Origin: Suilimivivens sp964507235
GTDB lineage: Bacteria; Bacillota; Clostridia; Lachnospirales; Lachnospiraceae
Reading direction: 5' to 3'
NCBI GenBank assembly: GCA_964507235.1
Contig: CAZDPE010000009.1
Coordinates: 1-41,271, forward strand
DNA: 41,271 bases
The notes beneath the pieces were generated by a model that saw nothing but the letters and a program-made list of their open reading frames with translations, was not told the origin of the DNA and searched no databases. Each line of letters opens with the position of its first letter. Position 1 is the stretch's first letter. Of this stretch, positions 17,185 through 24,490 are shown piece by piece. The position numbers were made by a program, and so were the translations under genes.

Positions 17185-17287
17185 TATAGTCAGCAACATT
17201 AAAAATTTCGTTTTCGGTCTTGCAAAAGCTTTCGCATATGGCTTATGCAAGAGCCGGAGGCAGAAATCTGTTATGTCGTTGACTATA
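17185..17287 (+). repeat. Dispersed repeat, copy B, with terminal inverted repeats
   Basis: Core 17211-17286 aligns gap-free with 11321-11396. In this copy the ends are imperfect inverted repeats: TATAGTCAGCAACATT at 17185 against the complement of the right end, TATAGTCAACGACATAA. The middle holds the hairpin CTTGCAAAAGC/GCTTATGCAAG. The 103-bp size, foldability and termini resemble a miniature (MITE-like) element. Confidence 0.6.
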
Positions 17288-17300
17288 TCTGCCTCTAAAG

Positions 17301-17344
17301 CAAAAACTCCCTAAAAAGATAGTACGCTATCTTTTTTAGGGAGT
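17301..17344 (-). terminator. Terminator of the HPr-like gene
   Basis: On the minus strand a stem of about 17 bp (ACTCCCTAAAAAAGATAG / CTATCTTTTTAGGGAGT) with loop CGTA is followed by TTTTTG. It lies downstream of the HPr-like gene. Confidence 0.92.
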
Positions 17345-17391
17345 CAATCTTTCCGCTTACTTCATTACATTACTTCTATAAATTCATCCTG

Positions 17392-17619
17392 TCAGCCGAC
17401 CAGAGAAAAACGGCTTAAATATTTTTCAAATTCATCATCATATCCGTTACAAGAAACTGTCAGAATCTGATTAAAATCCAGACCAAGCACTCCTACAATA
17501 GATTTAGCATCTACCACAAAGCTATTATAAGAAATATCAATATCAAAGTCGCATTTGGCAGCTGCTGCAACAAACTCATTTACCTCATCCAGCCTCAATT
17601 TGATTTTACGTGTCATCAT
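17392..17619 (-). CDS. HPr-like protein lacking the active histidine (Crh-like)
   Basis: 75-residue HPr-fold protein. The regulatory-serine helix is well kept: DAKSIVGVLGLD aligns with the KSIMGVMSL region of HPr, so the Ser46 equivalent is present. The whole active-site loop with the phosphorylatable His15 is missing: LRLDEVNEF replaces GLHARPA. It therefore cannot relay PTS phosphate but could be phosphorylated on serine and serve as a corepressor, as Crh does in Bacillus. Start: GAAAGGTG sits just before ATG 17619; an in-frame ATG at 17643 lacks such spacing. A LacI-type palindrome lies directly upstream. Followed by a strong terminator, so monocistronic. Confidence 0.82.
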   Translation of the reverse strand: MMTRKIKLRLDEVNEFVAAAAKCDFDIDISYNSFVVDAKSIVGVLGLDFNQILTVSCNGYDDEFEKYLSRFSLVG

Positions 17620-17655
17620 AATATCACCTTTCTCCTTTACCATTACAGGTCATAT

Positions 17656-17668
17656 GAAAAACGTTTTC
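17656..17668 (-). promoter_or_regulatory. LacI/CcpA-type palindrome upstream of the HPr-like gene
   Basis: GAAAAACGTTTTC, with core AAAACGTTTT centred on CG. The same core lies upstream of glgP and of the lacI gene in this window. It sits 37-49 nt before the ATG. No good -35/-10 pair was found next to it. Confidence 0.55.
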
Positions 17669-17670
17669 TT

Positions 17671-17933
17671 GTACTTTTAGGAAAGATTACCACCCATTTT
17701 TACATTTGTAAAGTTTTTTTTCAAATACAATCTTCCAGAATCATCCATAAATCTATTCTTCAAAATATTTCTTTTATCATATTGACGAAAAAAACATTTA
17801 CAGGACTATTTTCCTAAGCGTTTTGATAATAATACAACCTGATTTTTTTTATTTTATTGAAAACAGTGTTCAGTTTTTATCTGTTTCTTTGTATATTATT
17901 ACCAAAATTTACAGATTCATACATTACAATTAA
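17671..17933. other. AT-rich intergenic region
   Basis: About 260 nt of strongly AT-rich DNA upstream of the HPr-like gene and downstream of the DUF4130 gene. It holds TTTACAAATGTAAA, a dyad at about 17700, and weak promoter-like hexamers. Nothing else can be supported. Confidence 0.4.
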
Positions 17934-18704
17934 TTATTTTGAAAATTCTGTCATGTATTTCCTGTATCTTAGGGGCAGCATCCCTCTTTGAAGTCCATAA
18001 TTATTACGTTCCTTTATTGCTATGGTATGAAAGAAATGGCAAAACAGTTCACTATACTCCTCTTCTCCCTTTGAAAAGCTGCTATTTTGTATTTCCATTC
18101 CTTCTGTCTGAGAAGTCAAAAACCATTCTTTTCCTTTGGGGTGTACTGCAAAAATCTCCCGCACATCATCATGGATTACGAAATTTTCCAAAGGCAGCCT
18201 GTCTGCAAAATGGGGCATAATAAAGGTAATAATATTGTTTTTCGGTCCAATGGGCGCATAAAGGATTCCGCTTTCCAGTTCCCTGAATCTTAAAAATTCC
18301 ACATGGAAATGCGACTCGTTTGCCGTGAACCGGGCAAGTTCAAATACTCTGTGCACATACGGATTCGCCAGGTTCCCCATAAGCGCCTTTCTGTCTTTCA
18401 TATGGAAACCTGCTGCCACTGCCTTATAAACGGCTTCTCCTTTATCCTTCTGTGGTGATGCCAGCGCCCTGCAAATGGCAAGATATGTTTCCGTTCCGAA
18501 TTCCCTGATAATGGTTCCTGCCACACTTGCCGCCTTCTTCTCATCAACAGGACAGTCTTCATAAACCGCAAACAAACGCAGATTATCTTCTTCACCTATA
18601 CATATATGCAGCTGCTCATGAGGCATTTTCATCAAATAGGCATTATATATTCCCGTAAAAACCCCCTCCAGCGAATCTTCACATATTAAATAATATTCCT
18701 CCAA
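17934..18704 (-). CDS. DUF4130/TIGR03915-type DNA metabolism protein
   Basis: 256-residue protein of the family that accompanies the radical SAM protein TIGR03916 (annotated only as probable DNA metabolism protein). Recognisable features are the N-terminal ICEDSLEGVFTGIYNAY, the central HVEFLRFRELESGILYAPIGP, PHFADRLPLENFVIHD, and the ending PLRYRKYMTEF. In some genomes this domain is fused to a uracil-DNA glycosylase domain; here there is none. Start: TTG at 18704, 6 nt after AGAGGGG; TTG 18710 directly abuts it. It lies 51 nt after the radical SAM stop and is probably the third gene of the rarA operon. Biochemical role unknown. Confidence 0.88.
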   Translation of the reverse strand: MEEYYLICEDSLEGVFTGIYNAYLMKMPHEQLHICIGEEDNLRLFAVYEDCPVDEKKAASVAGTIIREFGTETYLAICRALASPQKDKGEAVYKAVAAGFHMKDRKALMGNLANPYVHRVFELARFTANESHFHVEFLRFRELESGILYAPIGPKNNIITFIMPHFADRLPLENFVIHDDVREIFAVHPKGKEWFLTSQTEGMEIQNSSFSKGEEEYSELFCHFFHTIAIKERNNYGLQRGMLPLRYRKYMTEFSK

Positions 18705-18755
18705 TGTCAACCCCTCTCTCTGATGCTATCATTATATACAGGTATCAATATTATA

Positions 18756-20171
18756 TTATCCACCGACTGCCTGCTTCCAACTGCCCAGCATCTCATCATC
18801 AAACAAAGACAGCTGCTTATAAGTCATACCATCCCTGTCAAAGGGAAGCTTCTCTTTATTGGATATCAGATTTCTGGTAATGTAATCTTCTTCTATCTTG
18901 GTAGGATACATCATTCTGCCGCTGCAGGTTATAAAATACAATGCCCTCTTTAAGGTGACGCCGATTTTCTTCAAATCCTCAAAGTCCAAATTGCCGTTTC
19001 TCCTTGCACGGACAATTCTCTGTGCGCTCTTTACCCCAATGCCGGGCACTCTTAATATGGTCTGATAATCGGCCCTGTTAATCTCTACAGGAAACAATTC
19101 AAGATGCCGCAACGCCCAATCAGCTTTGGGGTCTAACAGAATATTAAAGTTAGGTTTTTGTTCACTAAGAAGCTCATCCGCTTCAAAGCCATAAAACCGC
19201 AGCAGCCAGTCCGCCTGATATAATCTGTGTTCCCGAAGCAGCGGCGGTCCTCCCGGCAGGGCAGGCAGTTCCTTATCCTCATTCACATTGACAAAGGCTG
19301 AATAATAAACCCTTTTTAAGTCAAATTTTTTATATAAATTCTCCGCCACCATCATAATCTGATAATCGCTTTCCGGCGTGGCTCCCACAATCATCTGCGT
19401 TGATTGACCAGCCGGGACAAAAGAAGCTGCATGCTTATAAACCACTATTTCCTCTTTATTCTGAGTAATTCCCATCTGAATCTGTTTCATGGGAGTCAAT
19501 ATATTTTTACGATGCTTATTAGGCGCCAGCTTCTGAAGCCCTTCTGCCGTAGGCAGTTCCAGATTTACACTCATCCTGTCCGCCAGCATCCCCAGGCGCT
19601 GAATAATCACAGGATCTGCGCCGGGAATGGCCTTCACATGGATATATCCCTGAAACCGGTATTGTGTCCTCAGCTTATAAACCGCCTCATAAATCAGTTC
19701 CATAGTACAGGTAGGACTGTTAATAATACCCGAACTCAAAAACAGACCTTCAATATAATTACGTCTGTAGAATTGAATGGTAAGCTCACACACCTCATCC
19801 GGGGTAAAGGATACCCTTGGAACATCATTTGATTTCCTGTTAATGCAATATTTACAGTCATAAATACATTCATTGGTAAACAAAATCTTTAAAAGCGAAA
19901 TACATCTTCCATCGGCGCCAAAGCTATGGCAGATACCGGCTGCGGAAGTATTTCCGATTCCTGTTCCGTCCCCTTTTCGTCCCACTCCGCTGGAGGAACA
20001 GGAAACATCATATTTAGCGGCATCTGATAAAATTTCCAGCTTTTCCATAAGAGTCATTTTTCTGTCCGTTTCCATGGTAACCGGTACAACACCATGACTG
20101 TAAACCGGAGCTGTTTCCCTGCGGCTTCCGGGTATTAAATTACATTGCTGCTTTTTATCATCAGAATTCAT
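18756..20171 (-). CDS. Radical SAM DNA repair/modification protein (TIGR03916 type)
   Basis: 471-residue radical SAM protein. The CX3CX2C cluster motif is Cys102, 106 and 109 (NECIYDCKYCINRK). KYDVSCSSSG near residue 54 and the C-terminal helix-hairpin-helix LRVPGIGVKSAQRIVRAR (373-390) mark the rSAM family linked to uracil-DNA glycosylase. Near the end, residues 453-457 read QLSLF, the textbook sliding-clamp-binding pentapeptide. The first ~38 residues look like an extension; Met39 is an alternative start, but the RBS AAGGGG favours 20171. It begins 9 nt after rarA and precedes the DUF4130 gene. Substrate unknown; DNA-base repair or modification is the family prediction. Confidence 0.92.
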   Translation of the reverse strand: MNSDDKKQQCNLIPGSRRETAPVYSHGVVPVTMETDRKMTLMEKLEILSDAAKYDVSCSSSGVGRKGDGTGIGNTSAAGICHSFGADGRCISLLKILFTNECIYDCKYCINRKSNDVPRVSFTPDEVCELTIQFYRRNYIEGLFLSSGIINSPTCTMELIYEAVYKLRTQYRFQGYIHVKAIPGADPVIIQRLGMLADRMSVNLELPTAEGLQKLAPNKHRKNILTPMKQIQMGITQNKEEIVVYKHAASFVPAGQSTQMIVGATPESDYQIMMVAENLYKKFDLKRVYYSAFVNVNEDKELPALPGGPPLLREHRLYQADWLLRFYGFEADELLSEQKPNFNILLDPKADWALRHLELFPVEINRADYQTILRVPGIGVKSAQRIVRARRNGNLDFEDLKKIGVTLKRALYFITCSGRMMYPTKIEEDYITRNLISNKEKLPFDRDGMTYKQLSLFDDEMLGSWKQAVGG

Positions 20172-20180
20172 TTTTACCCC

Positions 20181-21506
20181 TTATCTTTCACCATTTCTGA
20201 ACTTAATAATTTCATCCAGTCTGACCTTAATTTCTTCCTCGTTTCCTTCTCCAGCCGGTTCATAATACCTTCGTCCCTGTAAGGATTCCGGAAGACAGGT
20301 CATCCGGGTCAGCTTTTCTTCCGTATCATGGGCATATTGATAGCCCTCTCCGTAATGCAGTTCCTGCATTAGCCTGGTGACGCCATTTCTGATTTGAAGC
20401 GGTACCGGTTCAGTCAACATTCTTTCTGCATCCTCTCTGGCTTTTCCATACCCCGTATAAAGAGCGTTTGACTTAGGAGCCATGGAAAGATATACCACTG
20501 CATGTGCCAGGTTTACATCACACTCCGGCATCCCGTTAAAATGACAAGCCTGATAAGCCGCCACTGCAACCTGAAGCGCCTGGGAATCCGCCAATCCAAC
20601 ATCCTCACTGGCAAACCGGATTAAACGCCTTGCAATATAAAGAGGATCCTCTCCTGCTTCCAGCATCCTTGCCAGCCAGTAAATAGCTGCATCCGGGTCG
20701 CTGTTTCTCATTGACTTATGCAGTGCCGATATCAGATTGTAATGCTCTTCTCCGTTTCTGTCATAAAGAAGCATTTTTTTACCGGTACATTGCTCCAGGA
20801 TTTCCTCCTGTACCGTAATGGAACCGTCTTCCTCTATTCTTCCGTTCAATACCGCCATATCCAGAGTGTTAAGAGCCGTTCTGGCATCCCCGTTGGCAAA
20901 TACCGCAATGGCATGAATCAATTTTTCTTCTATATGTATAATCTGATTGCCAAATCCCCTGCTATCCTTCAATGCACGGTAAAGAAGTGTTTCCATATTC
21001 TGCACGGTAAGCGCCTGCAGCACAAATACCTTACATCTGGATAAAAGTGCGGAATTAATTTCAAAGGAAGGATTCTCCGTAGTTGCTCCTATCAGAATAA
21101 TGCTTCCCTTTTCCACATAAGGAAGAAACGCATCCTGCTGCGCTTTATTAAAACGATGAATTTCATCCACAAATACAATCGTTTTAAGTCCCATCATTCT
21201 GCCGTCTTCCGCCTGCTTCATCACATCCCGGATTTCCTTAATACCGCTGGTAACCGCGCTGAAATCAATAAAAGAAGATTTTGTCCTATGGGCAATGATA
21301 CGGGCCAAAGTAGTTTTCCCCACACCGGGCGGTCCCCAGAATATCATGGAGGAAATCATATCCTTATCCAGCATCTGTCTGAGTACCTTTCCTTCTCCCG
21401 TCAGATGTTCTTGACCAATATAGTCATCCAGGTCTTCCGGCCGCAGGCGACTTGCAAGAGGCGCATTTCTATTTATTTCTTCCGAAAAAAGTGTCATCTG
21501 TTCCAT
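20181..21506 (-). CDS. rarA: Replication-associated recombination protein RarA (MgsA)
   Basis: 441-residue AAA+ ATPase of the RarA/MgsA/WRNIP1 family, which acts at stalled replication forks. Seen: RLRPEDLDDYIGQEHL at ~20-35, Walker A GPPGVGKTT (58-66), Walker B FVDEIHRF (112-119), sensor ATTENPSFE, and the C-terminal tetramerisation part with SEDVGLAD and MPECDVNLAHAVVYLS. The N-terminus contains QMTLF (residues 3-7), resembling a clamp-binding peptide. It heads a probable operon with the radical SAM and DUF4130 genes. Two LexA-like boxes flank its promoter, suggesting SOS control. Confidence 0.96.
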   Translation of the reverse strand: MEQMTLFSEEINRNAPLASRLRPEDLDDYIGQEHLTGEGKVLRQMLDKDMISSMIFWGPPGVGKTTLARIIAHRTKSSFIDFSAVTSGIKEIRDVMKQAEDGRMMGLKTIVFVDEIHRFNKAQQDAFLPYVEKGSIILIGATTENPSFEINSALLSRCKVFVLQALTVQNMETLLYRALKDSRGFGNQIIHIEEKLIHAIAVFANGDARTALNTLDMAVLNGRIEEDGSITVQEEILEQCTGKKMLLYDRNGEEHYNLISALHKSMRNSDPDAAIYWLARMLEAGEDPLYIARRLIRFASEDVGLADSQALQVAVAAYQACHFNGMPECDVNLAHAVVYLSMAPKSNALYTGYGKAREDAERMLTEPVPLQIRNGVTRLMQELHYGEGYQYAHDTEEKLTRMTCLPESLQGRRYYEPAGEGNEEEIKVRLDEIIKFRNGER

Positions 21507-21537
21507 TTCAATTCCTTACTTTCTGAAAATTCTGTTC

Positions 21538-21551
21538 AGAACGTTTGTTTG
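21538..21551 (-). promoter_or_regulatory. LexA-type SOS box 1 (over the -10/+1)
   Basis: AGAACGTTTGTTTG: matches GAAC-N4-GTTY, the Gram-positive LexA core, with 12 of 14 positions of CGAACRNRYGTTYG. It overlaps the downstream edge of the rarA -10 box. Confidence 0.68.
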
Positions 21552-21578
21552 TATAAATAATAACACAGCCTCTGTCAA
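21550..21578 (-). promoter_or_regulatory. rarA promoter
   Basis: Minus strand TTGACA (21573-21578), 17-nt spacer, TATACA (21550-21555), 44-70 nt before the rarA ATG. The -35 is perfect and the -10 matches four of six. It is bracketed by the two LexA-type boxes. Confidence 0.72.
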
Positions 21579-21593
21579 AAGGCAATAGTTTTC

Positions 21594-21607
21594 AGAACAT
21601 TTGTTTG
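21594..21607 (-). promoter_or_regulatory. LexA-type SOS box 2 (upstream of the -35)
   Basis: AGAACATTTGTTTG, differing from box 1 at one base. It lies 16 nt upstream of the -35, 56 bp from box 1. A pair of near-identical sites around one promoter is unlikely to be chance. Confidence 0.65.
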
Positions 21608-21682
21608 TCAGCAACAGAGGCCATGCAGAAACACTTGCTGCCTCCTGCGGCTTATAAATGAAATGGCCGCACAGGCTTTTAC

Positions 21683-21937
21683 TTATGAGCCGGCGCTGTT
21701 ATAATGTCTGATTCCATTTTTCCATAAAACGGCAGTTAGTCCTGTAAAAATACTTACCGTCAGTATTCCGAAAATTCCCAGTCCCGGTGACATTTCATCT
21801 ATCATACTCTGCACCGGCAGGGTTGCCATAATTCCGTAGGGCAGAACACAATAGAAAATGAACTTATATATCCCATAAAACGCAATTTCCGGAAGCTTCA
21901 TGCACAAGTCAAGACAGGCTTTCTCCAGCTGCTCCAT
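21683..21937 (-). pseudogene. C-terminal remnant of an ABC-2-type permease (ABC2_membrane_6-like)
   Basis: 84 codons that read as the last two transmembrane helices of an ABC-2 permease (FYGIYKFIFYCVLPYGIMATLPVQ, then a final helix LGIFGILTVSIFTGLTAVLW). No proper N-terminus, no RBS. It joins directly to the cut Walker A of the ATPase remnant, which reads in another frame through the junction near 21930. This is the pattern left by one large deletion in an operon of one ATPase and two permeases (COG4586/4587/3694 type). Presumed non-functional. Confidence 0.7.
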
Positions 21938-22112
21938 TCGGCCCTATTAATCCTATAGACTCTCCTTCTTTAATTTTAAGACTGACGGAATCGACTGCGT
22001 TTTTTTCTTCGTATTCTCTTTTCCACAGCCCCTTAATACTGCCGAATATTCCCTCCTCCTTTTTGTACCGCTTATAGGTTTTTGTTAAATTCTCTGTTTC
22101 AATTATGTTCAT
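21909..22112 (-). pseudogene. N-terminal remnant of an ABC transporter ATPase
   Basis: Starts as MNIIETENLTKTYKRYKK, continues through AVDSVSLKIKEGESIGLIGPNG and stops after five of the eight Walker A residues. The reading then runs into permease sequence out of frame and ends seven codons later. The ATG lacks a usable RBS. The family is the ATPase of the ABC2_membrane_6 exporters. The deleted part would be most of the ATPase, one permease and most of the second. Confidence 0.75.
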
Positions 22113-22265
22113 GCTGTTAATTTCTTTTTTACTAAAAAAATAACCATAGGTATCTGCCCTGACAGGCAAAATGCTTCCATGATTATAAAAATACGATTAC
22201 GCTTTATACAAAAAACAATCCTCTTCATCAGCTTATGATGAACCCGGAATTGATATTGTATTAAA

Positions 22266-22577
22266 TTATCCGCAAAAAGAGCGTGACCGTACAGCCACGC
22301 TTTGTAATCCCGTATCAGATTTTTGTTCAAAACAATGATAATAAGAATGAGGAAACTCATAAAAAATTTTCGGGCTTTTCTCAAACAGGACAATCGTATA
22401 AACTGCTTTAATATCACGGTAACTGAACTTCTTTTTCCTTTCACTGCGCACTCTCTTATACTGCCGAAGCAGCAAGTCAGCCGAATAACATGCACTTCTC
22501 TGTCCAGGAAACAGGTATCCTATTTTCTGTACTTCCACATTGGCTATGCTGCCATCCTCCAGTTCTGTTTTTTCAAT
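22266..22577 (-). pseudogene. Rpn/PD-(D/E)XK nuclease-transposase family remnant
   Basis: About 100 codons with the middle of an Rpn-type recombination-promoting nuclease (PDDEXK_2 transposase family): IEKTELEDGSIANVEVQKIG, FPGQRSACYSADLLLRQYKR, FSYRDIKAVYTIVLFEKSP and FEQKSDTGL. The ELEDG..NVEVQKIG part is the E-x-K/Q active-site strand of the family. Both ends are missing: no start Met before the homology, and after KSDTGL the frame is lost. It abuts the stop of the diguanylate cyclase gene. A decayed mobile-type gene. Confidence 0.75.
22271..22301 (-). terminator. Terminator-like hairpin after the nuclease remnant
   Basis: Minus strand stem AGCGTGGC / GGTCACGCT, with a short loop, then CTTTTTG. 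It ends the reading frame of the Rpn-like remnant. Confidence 0.6.
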
Positions 22578-22582
22578 AAACC

Positions 22583-24280
22583 TTAATTATTTTTCATGGT
22601 TTTTTTGTATTCCGCTTTTTCCAGATACATTAATGCATCCGCCTTTTTAAAGCATTCATCAATTCCCTTTTCATCAACTGGATAACAGCCGCATGCTACT
22701 GAAAAAGGAAAACCCACAGTATTATTTTCCTGCTCTATAAACTGCCTGAACTTAATGCCGGCGCTTGCAAAATCCGTTTCCGGTATTTCTGTACCGATTA
22801 CACAAAACTCATCTCCGCCGATACGGTAACAATTACATTTTTCATCAAAGCACCGCTGCAGCAGATATCCGATTTTAATAATGACTTCATCTCCTTTTGC
22901 ATGTCCGAAATTATCATTGATGTATTTCAGATTATTCATATCCGCCATAAAAATAATCACATCCTGCCTTCCCGGCTTTTCCCGCAATTCCTCCATCTTC
23001 TTTTCAAAAGCTGTCCGATTTCCCAGCCCTGTCATAATGTCTGTAAATGCCAGTTCCCGGTAAAGCCGATGCCGGGTTTCCTGTACCTCCAGTTCACCAA
23101 TCTGCCTAACGGCTGAATACCCTAAATACAAACAGAATGCCAAAAGTCCCATTTTACTGAACTTTCCCACTATTTCCACTAGCTTGGCATAATAACATAT
23201 AATATCAATTCCGCAGAAAATCCCAAACAGGATAATCGCTTTATAAATATAGTCATCCTCTTTTTGATTATCTGATTTTCGCAAATCATAACGACACTTC
23301 AGCACACCTGCAATAATCAGCATTATCAGAATATGCACCACAAAAACCATCTCTCTATAATAGGCAATGCCCAATACCTGCAAGAGCTGCACAAGAAGAA
23401 AAGCAGCCGCTGATATCCAGAGCAGTACATGCATGTATTTCTTCCTTCCGATTGAATGAAATGTCAAAAGAAAAGAAACGGCCAAAACCGGTATTAAGTA
23501 AAAACAGGAAAATAAAAGACAGGAAGCTATTACAATATTACCGTAGAAAAGCTGGGTAATCCTTGATTCCATAAGGCTCCAGCCGCTGGTCACGATGGTA
23601 AATAAACCGAGCCGCACCAGTCTTCTTGCTATCATTTTATTTTTCATCCACATCCCCAGAAACAGAATCCCGGCTCCCAATATCAGTGTCGGTATACTGG
23701 TCAACATAGAAAATGCGCCCTGCTTCAACACCATATAAACGAGAGAAGTCTTTGTCCCTGAATAAATTCCGGGCAGTTCTTTTGCATAATCATCAAATAC
23801 GGGCAGTATTTCAATCTGCAGTGTCTTTCCCTCGTAATCCTCCGGCAGCCTGAAAAAATACCAGCAGGAACACGGCGTCATGGTAAAAGGAAGATTCTGC
23901 TCCCTGTCAGTTTCTATCTGCAGTTCGCCATCCAGAAAAACCCTTATCCAGGACTGCTTCCCATAAAAAATAAGAGAATCTCCTGTTACATCCTCACTGT
24001 TAAGCATTTTAGTAATGAAAATGCGGTCCCCTGCACCGGCTTCAATTTCCGCCGGAAGTTCTGAAATAATCTGCACATCATTTACAGTGACGGTAAATTC
24101 TCCTTTTAAAAGCTGTGCCTTTTCCGTATCGAACCGGATATCTTCCGCTTCCTGCCTGATAGAAATCCATAATAGCAAAAAGAAAAGAACGCTAAAAAGA
24201 ATAATCAGCAAGACGGTACTTTTATCTAAACTTCTCAAATATTCGCTAAAACTCCTGTTATCCTTAAAACTTTTCCCCAT
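22583..24280 (-). CDS. Membrane-bound diguanylate cyclase (GGDEF)
   Basis: 565-residue protein making cyclic-di-GMP. A transmembrane helix near residue 25-45 is followed by an extracellular beta-rich domain (~50-180), then seven or eight transmembrane helices (~190-390), resembling 7TMR-DISM receptors, and a C-terminal GGDEF domain (~400-560). The active-site loop is intact: YRIGGDEFCVIG, with FADIMTGLGNR earlier and ADMNNLKYINDNFGHAKGDE. I see no EAL domain. Start: AGAAGGAG 5 nt before ATG 24280 outranks the upstream ATG 24331. It is divergent from an acyltransferase gene. The ligand is unknown. Confidence 0.93.
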   Translation of the reverse strand: MGKSFKDNRSFSEYLRSLDKSTVLLIILFSVLFFLLLWISIRQEAEDIRFDTEKAQLLKGEFTVTVNDVQIISELPAEIEAGAGDRIFITKMLNSEDVTGDSLIFYGKQSWIRVFLDGELQIETDREQNLPFTMTPCSCWYFFRLPEDYEGKTLQIEILPVFDDYAKELPGIYSGTKTSLVYMVLKQGAFSMLTSIPTLILGAGILFLGMWMKNKMIARRLVRLGLFTIVTSGWSLMESRITQLFYGNIVIASCLLFSCFYLIPVLAVSFLLTFHSIGRKKYMHVLLWISAAAFLLVQLLQVLGIAYYREMVFVVHILIMLIIAGVLKCRYDLRKSDNQKEDDYIYKAIILFGIFCGIDIICYYAKLVEIVGKFSKMGLLAFCLYLGYSAVRQIGELEVQETRHRLYRELAFTDIMTGLGNRTAFEKKMEELREKPGRQDVIIFMADMNNLKYINDNFGHAKGDEVIIKIGYLLQRCFDEKCNCYRIGGDEFCVIGTEIPETDFASAGIKFRQFIEQENNTVGFPFSVACGCYPVDEKGIDECFKKADALMYLEKAEYKKTMKNN

Positions 24281-24432
24281 TCTTGCTCCTTCTGAAGATT
24301 TTCTGTTCAGATTCAAACTATTCCATATCATATTATCACAATTTCTTTCCTCTTCACAGAGTCAAAACGCCAATAAAACCGTAAAAAAAAATAATTATTC
24401 AATCAAAAGTAACAATAATTATACATTATAAT

Positions 24433-24461
24433 TTGAAAACAGCCGATGAATGTGTTATATT
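24433..24461 (+). promoter_or_regulatory. Promoter of the acyltransferase gene
   Basis: TTGAAA (24433-24438), 17-nt spacer, TATATT (24456-24461), 29 nt before the GTG start. Confidence 0.7.
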
Positions 24462-24490
24462 TTTTACGTTAGAAATGTGAGGTTGGTTTT

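Noticed and set aside
17155..17250. Longer N-terminus of the helicase, starting at 17250
   Set aside because: These codons lie inside the MITE-like repeat and have no RBS at the ATG; GTG 17154 has AAAGG at a proper distance.
18398..18595. Overlapping frame inside the DUF4130 gene
   Set aside because: Reads in another frame on the same strand without RBS or homology; shadow of the real gene.
22583..24280. Truncation of the diguanylate cyclase by the Rpn remnant at its 3' end
   Set aside because: The GGDEF domain runs to its normal end (FKKADALMYLEKAEYKK), so the gene is complete.
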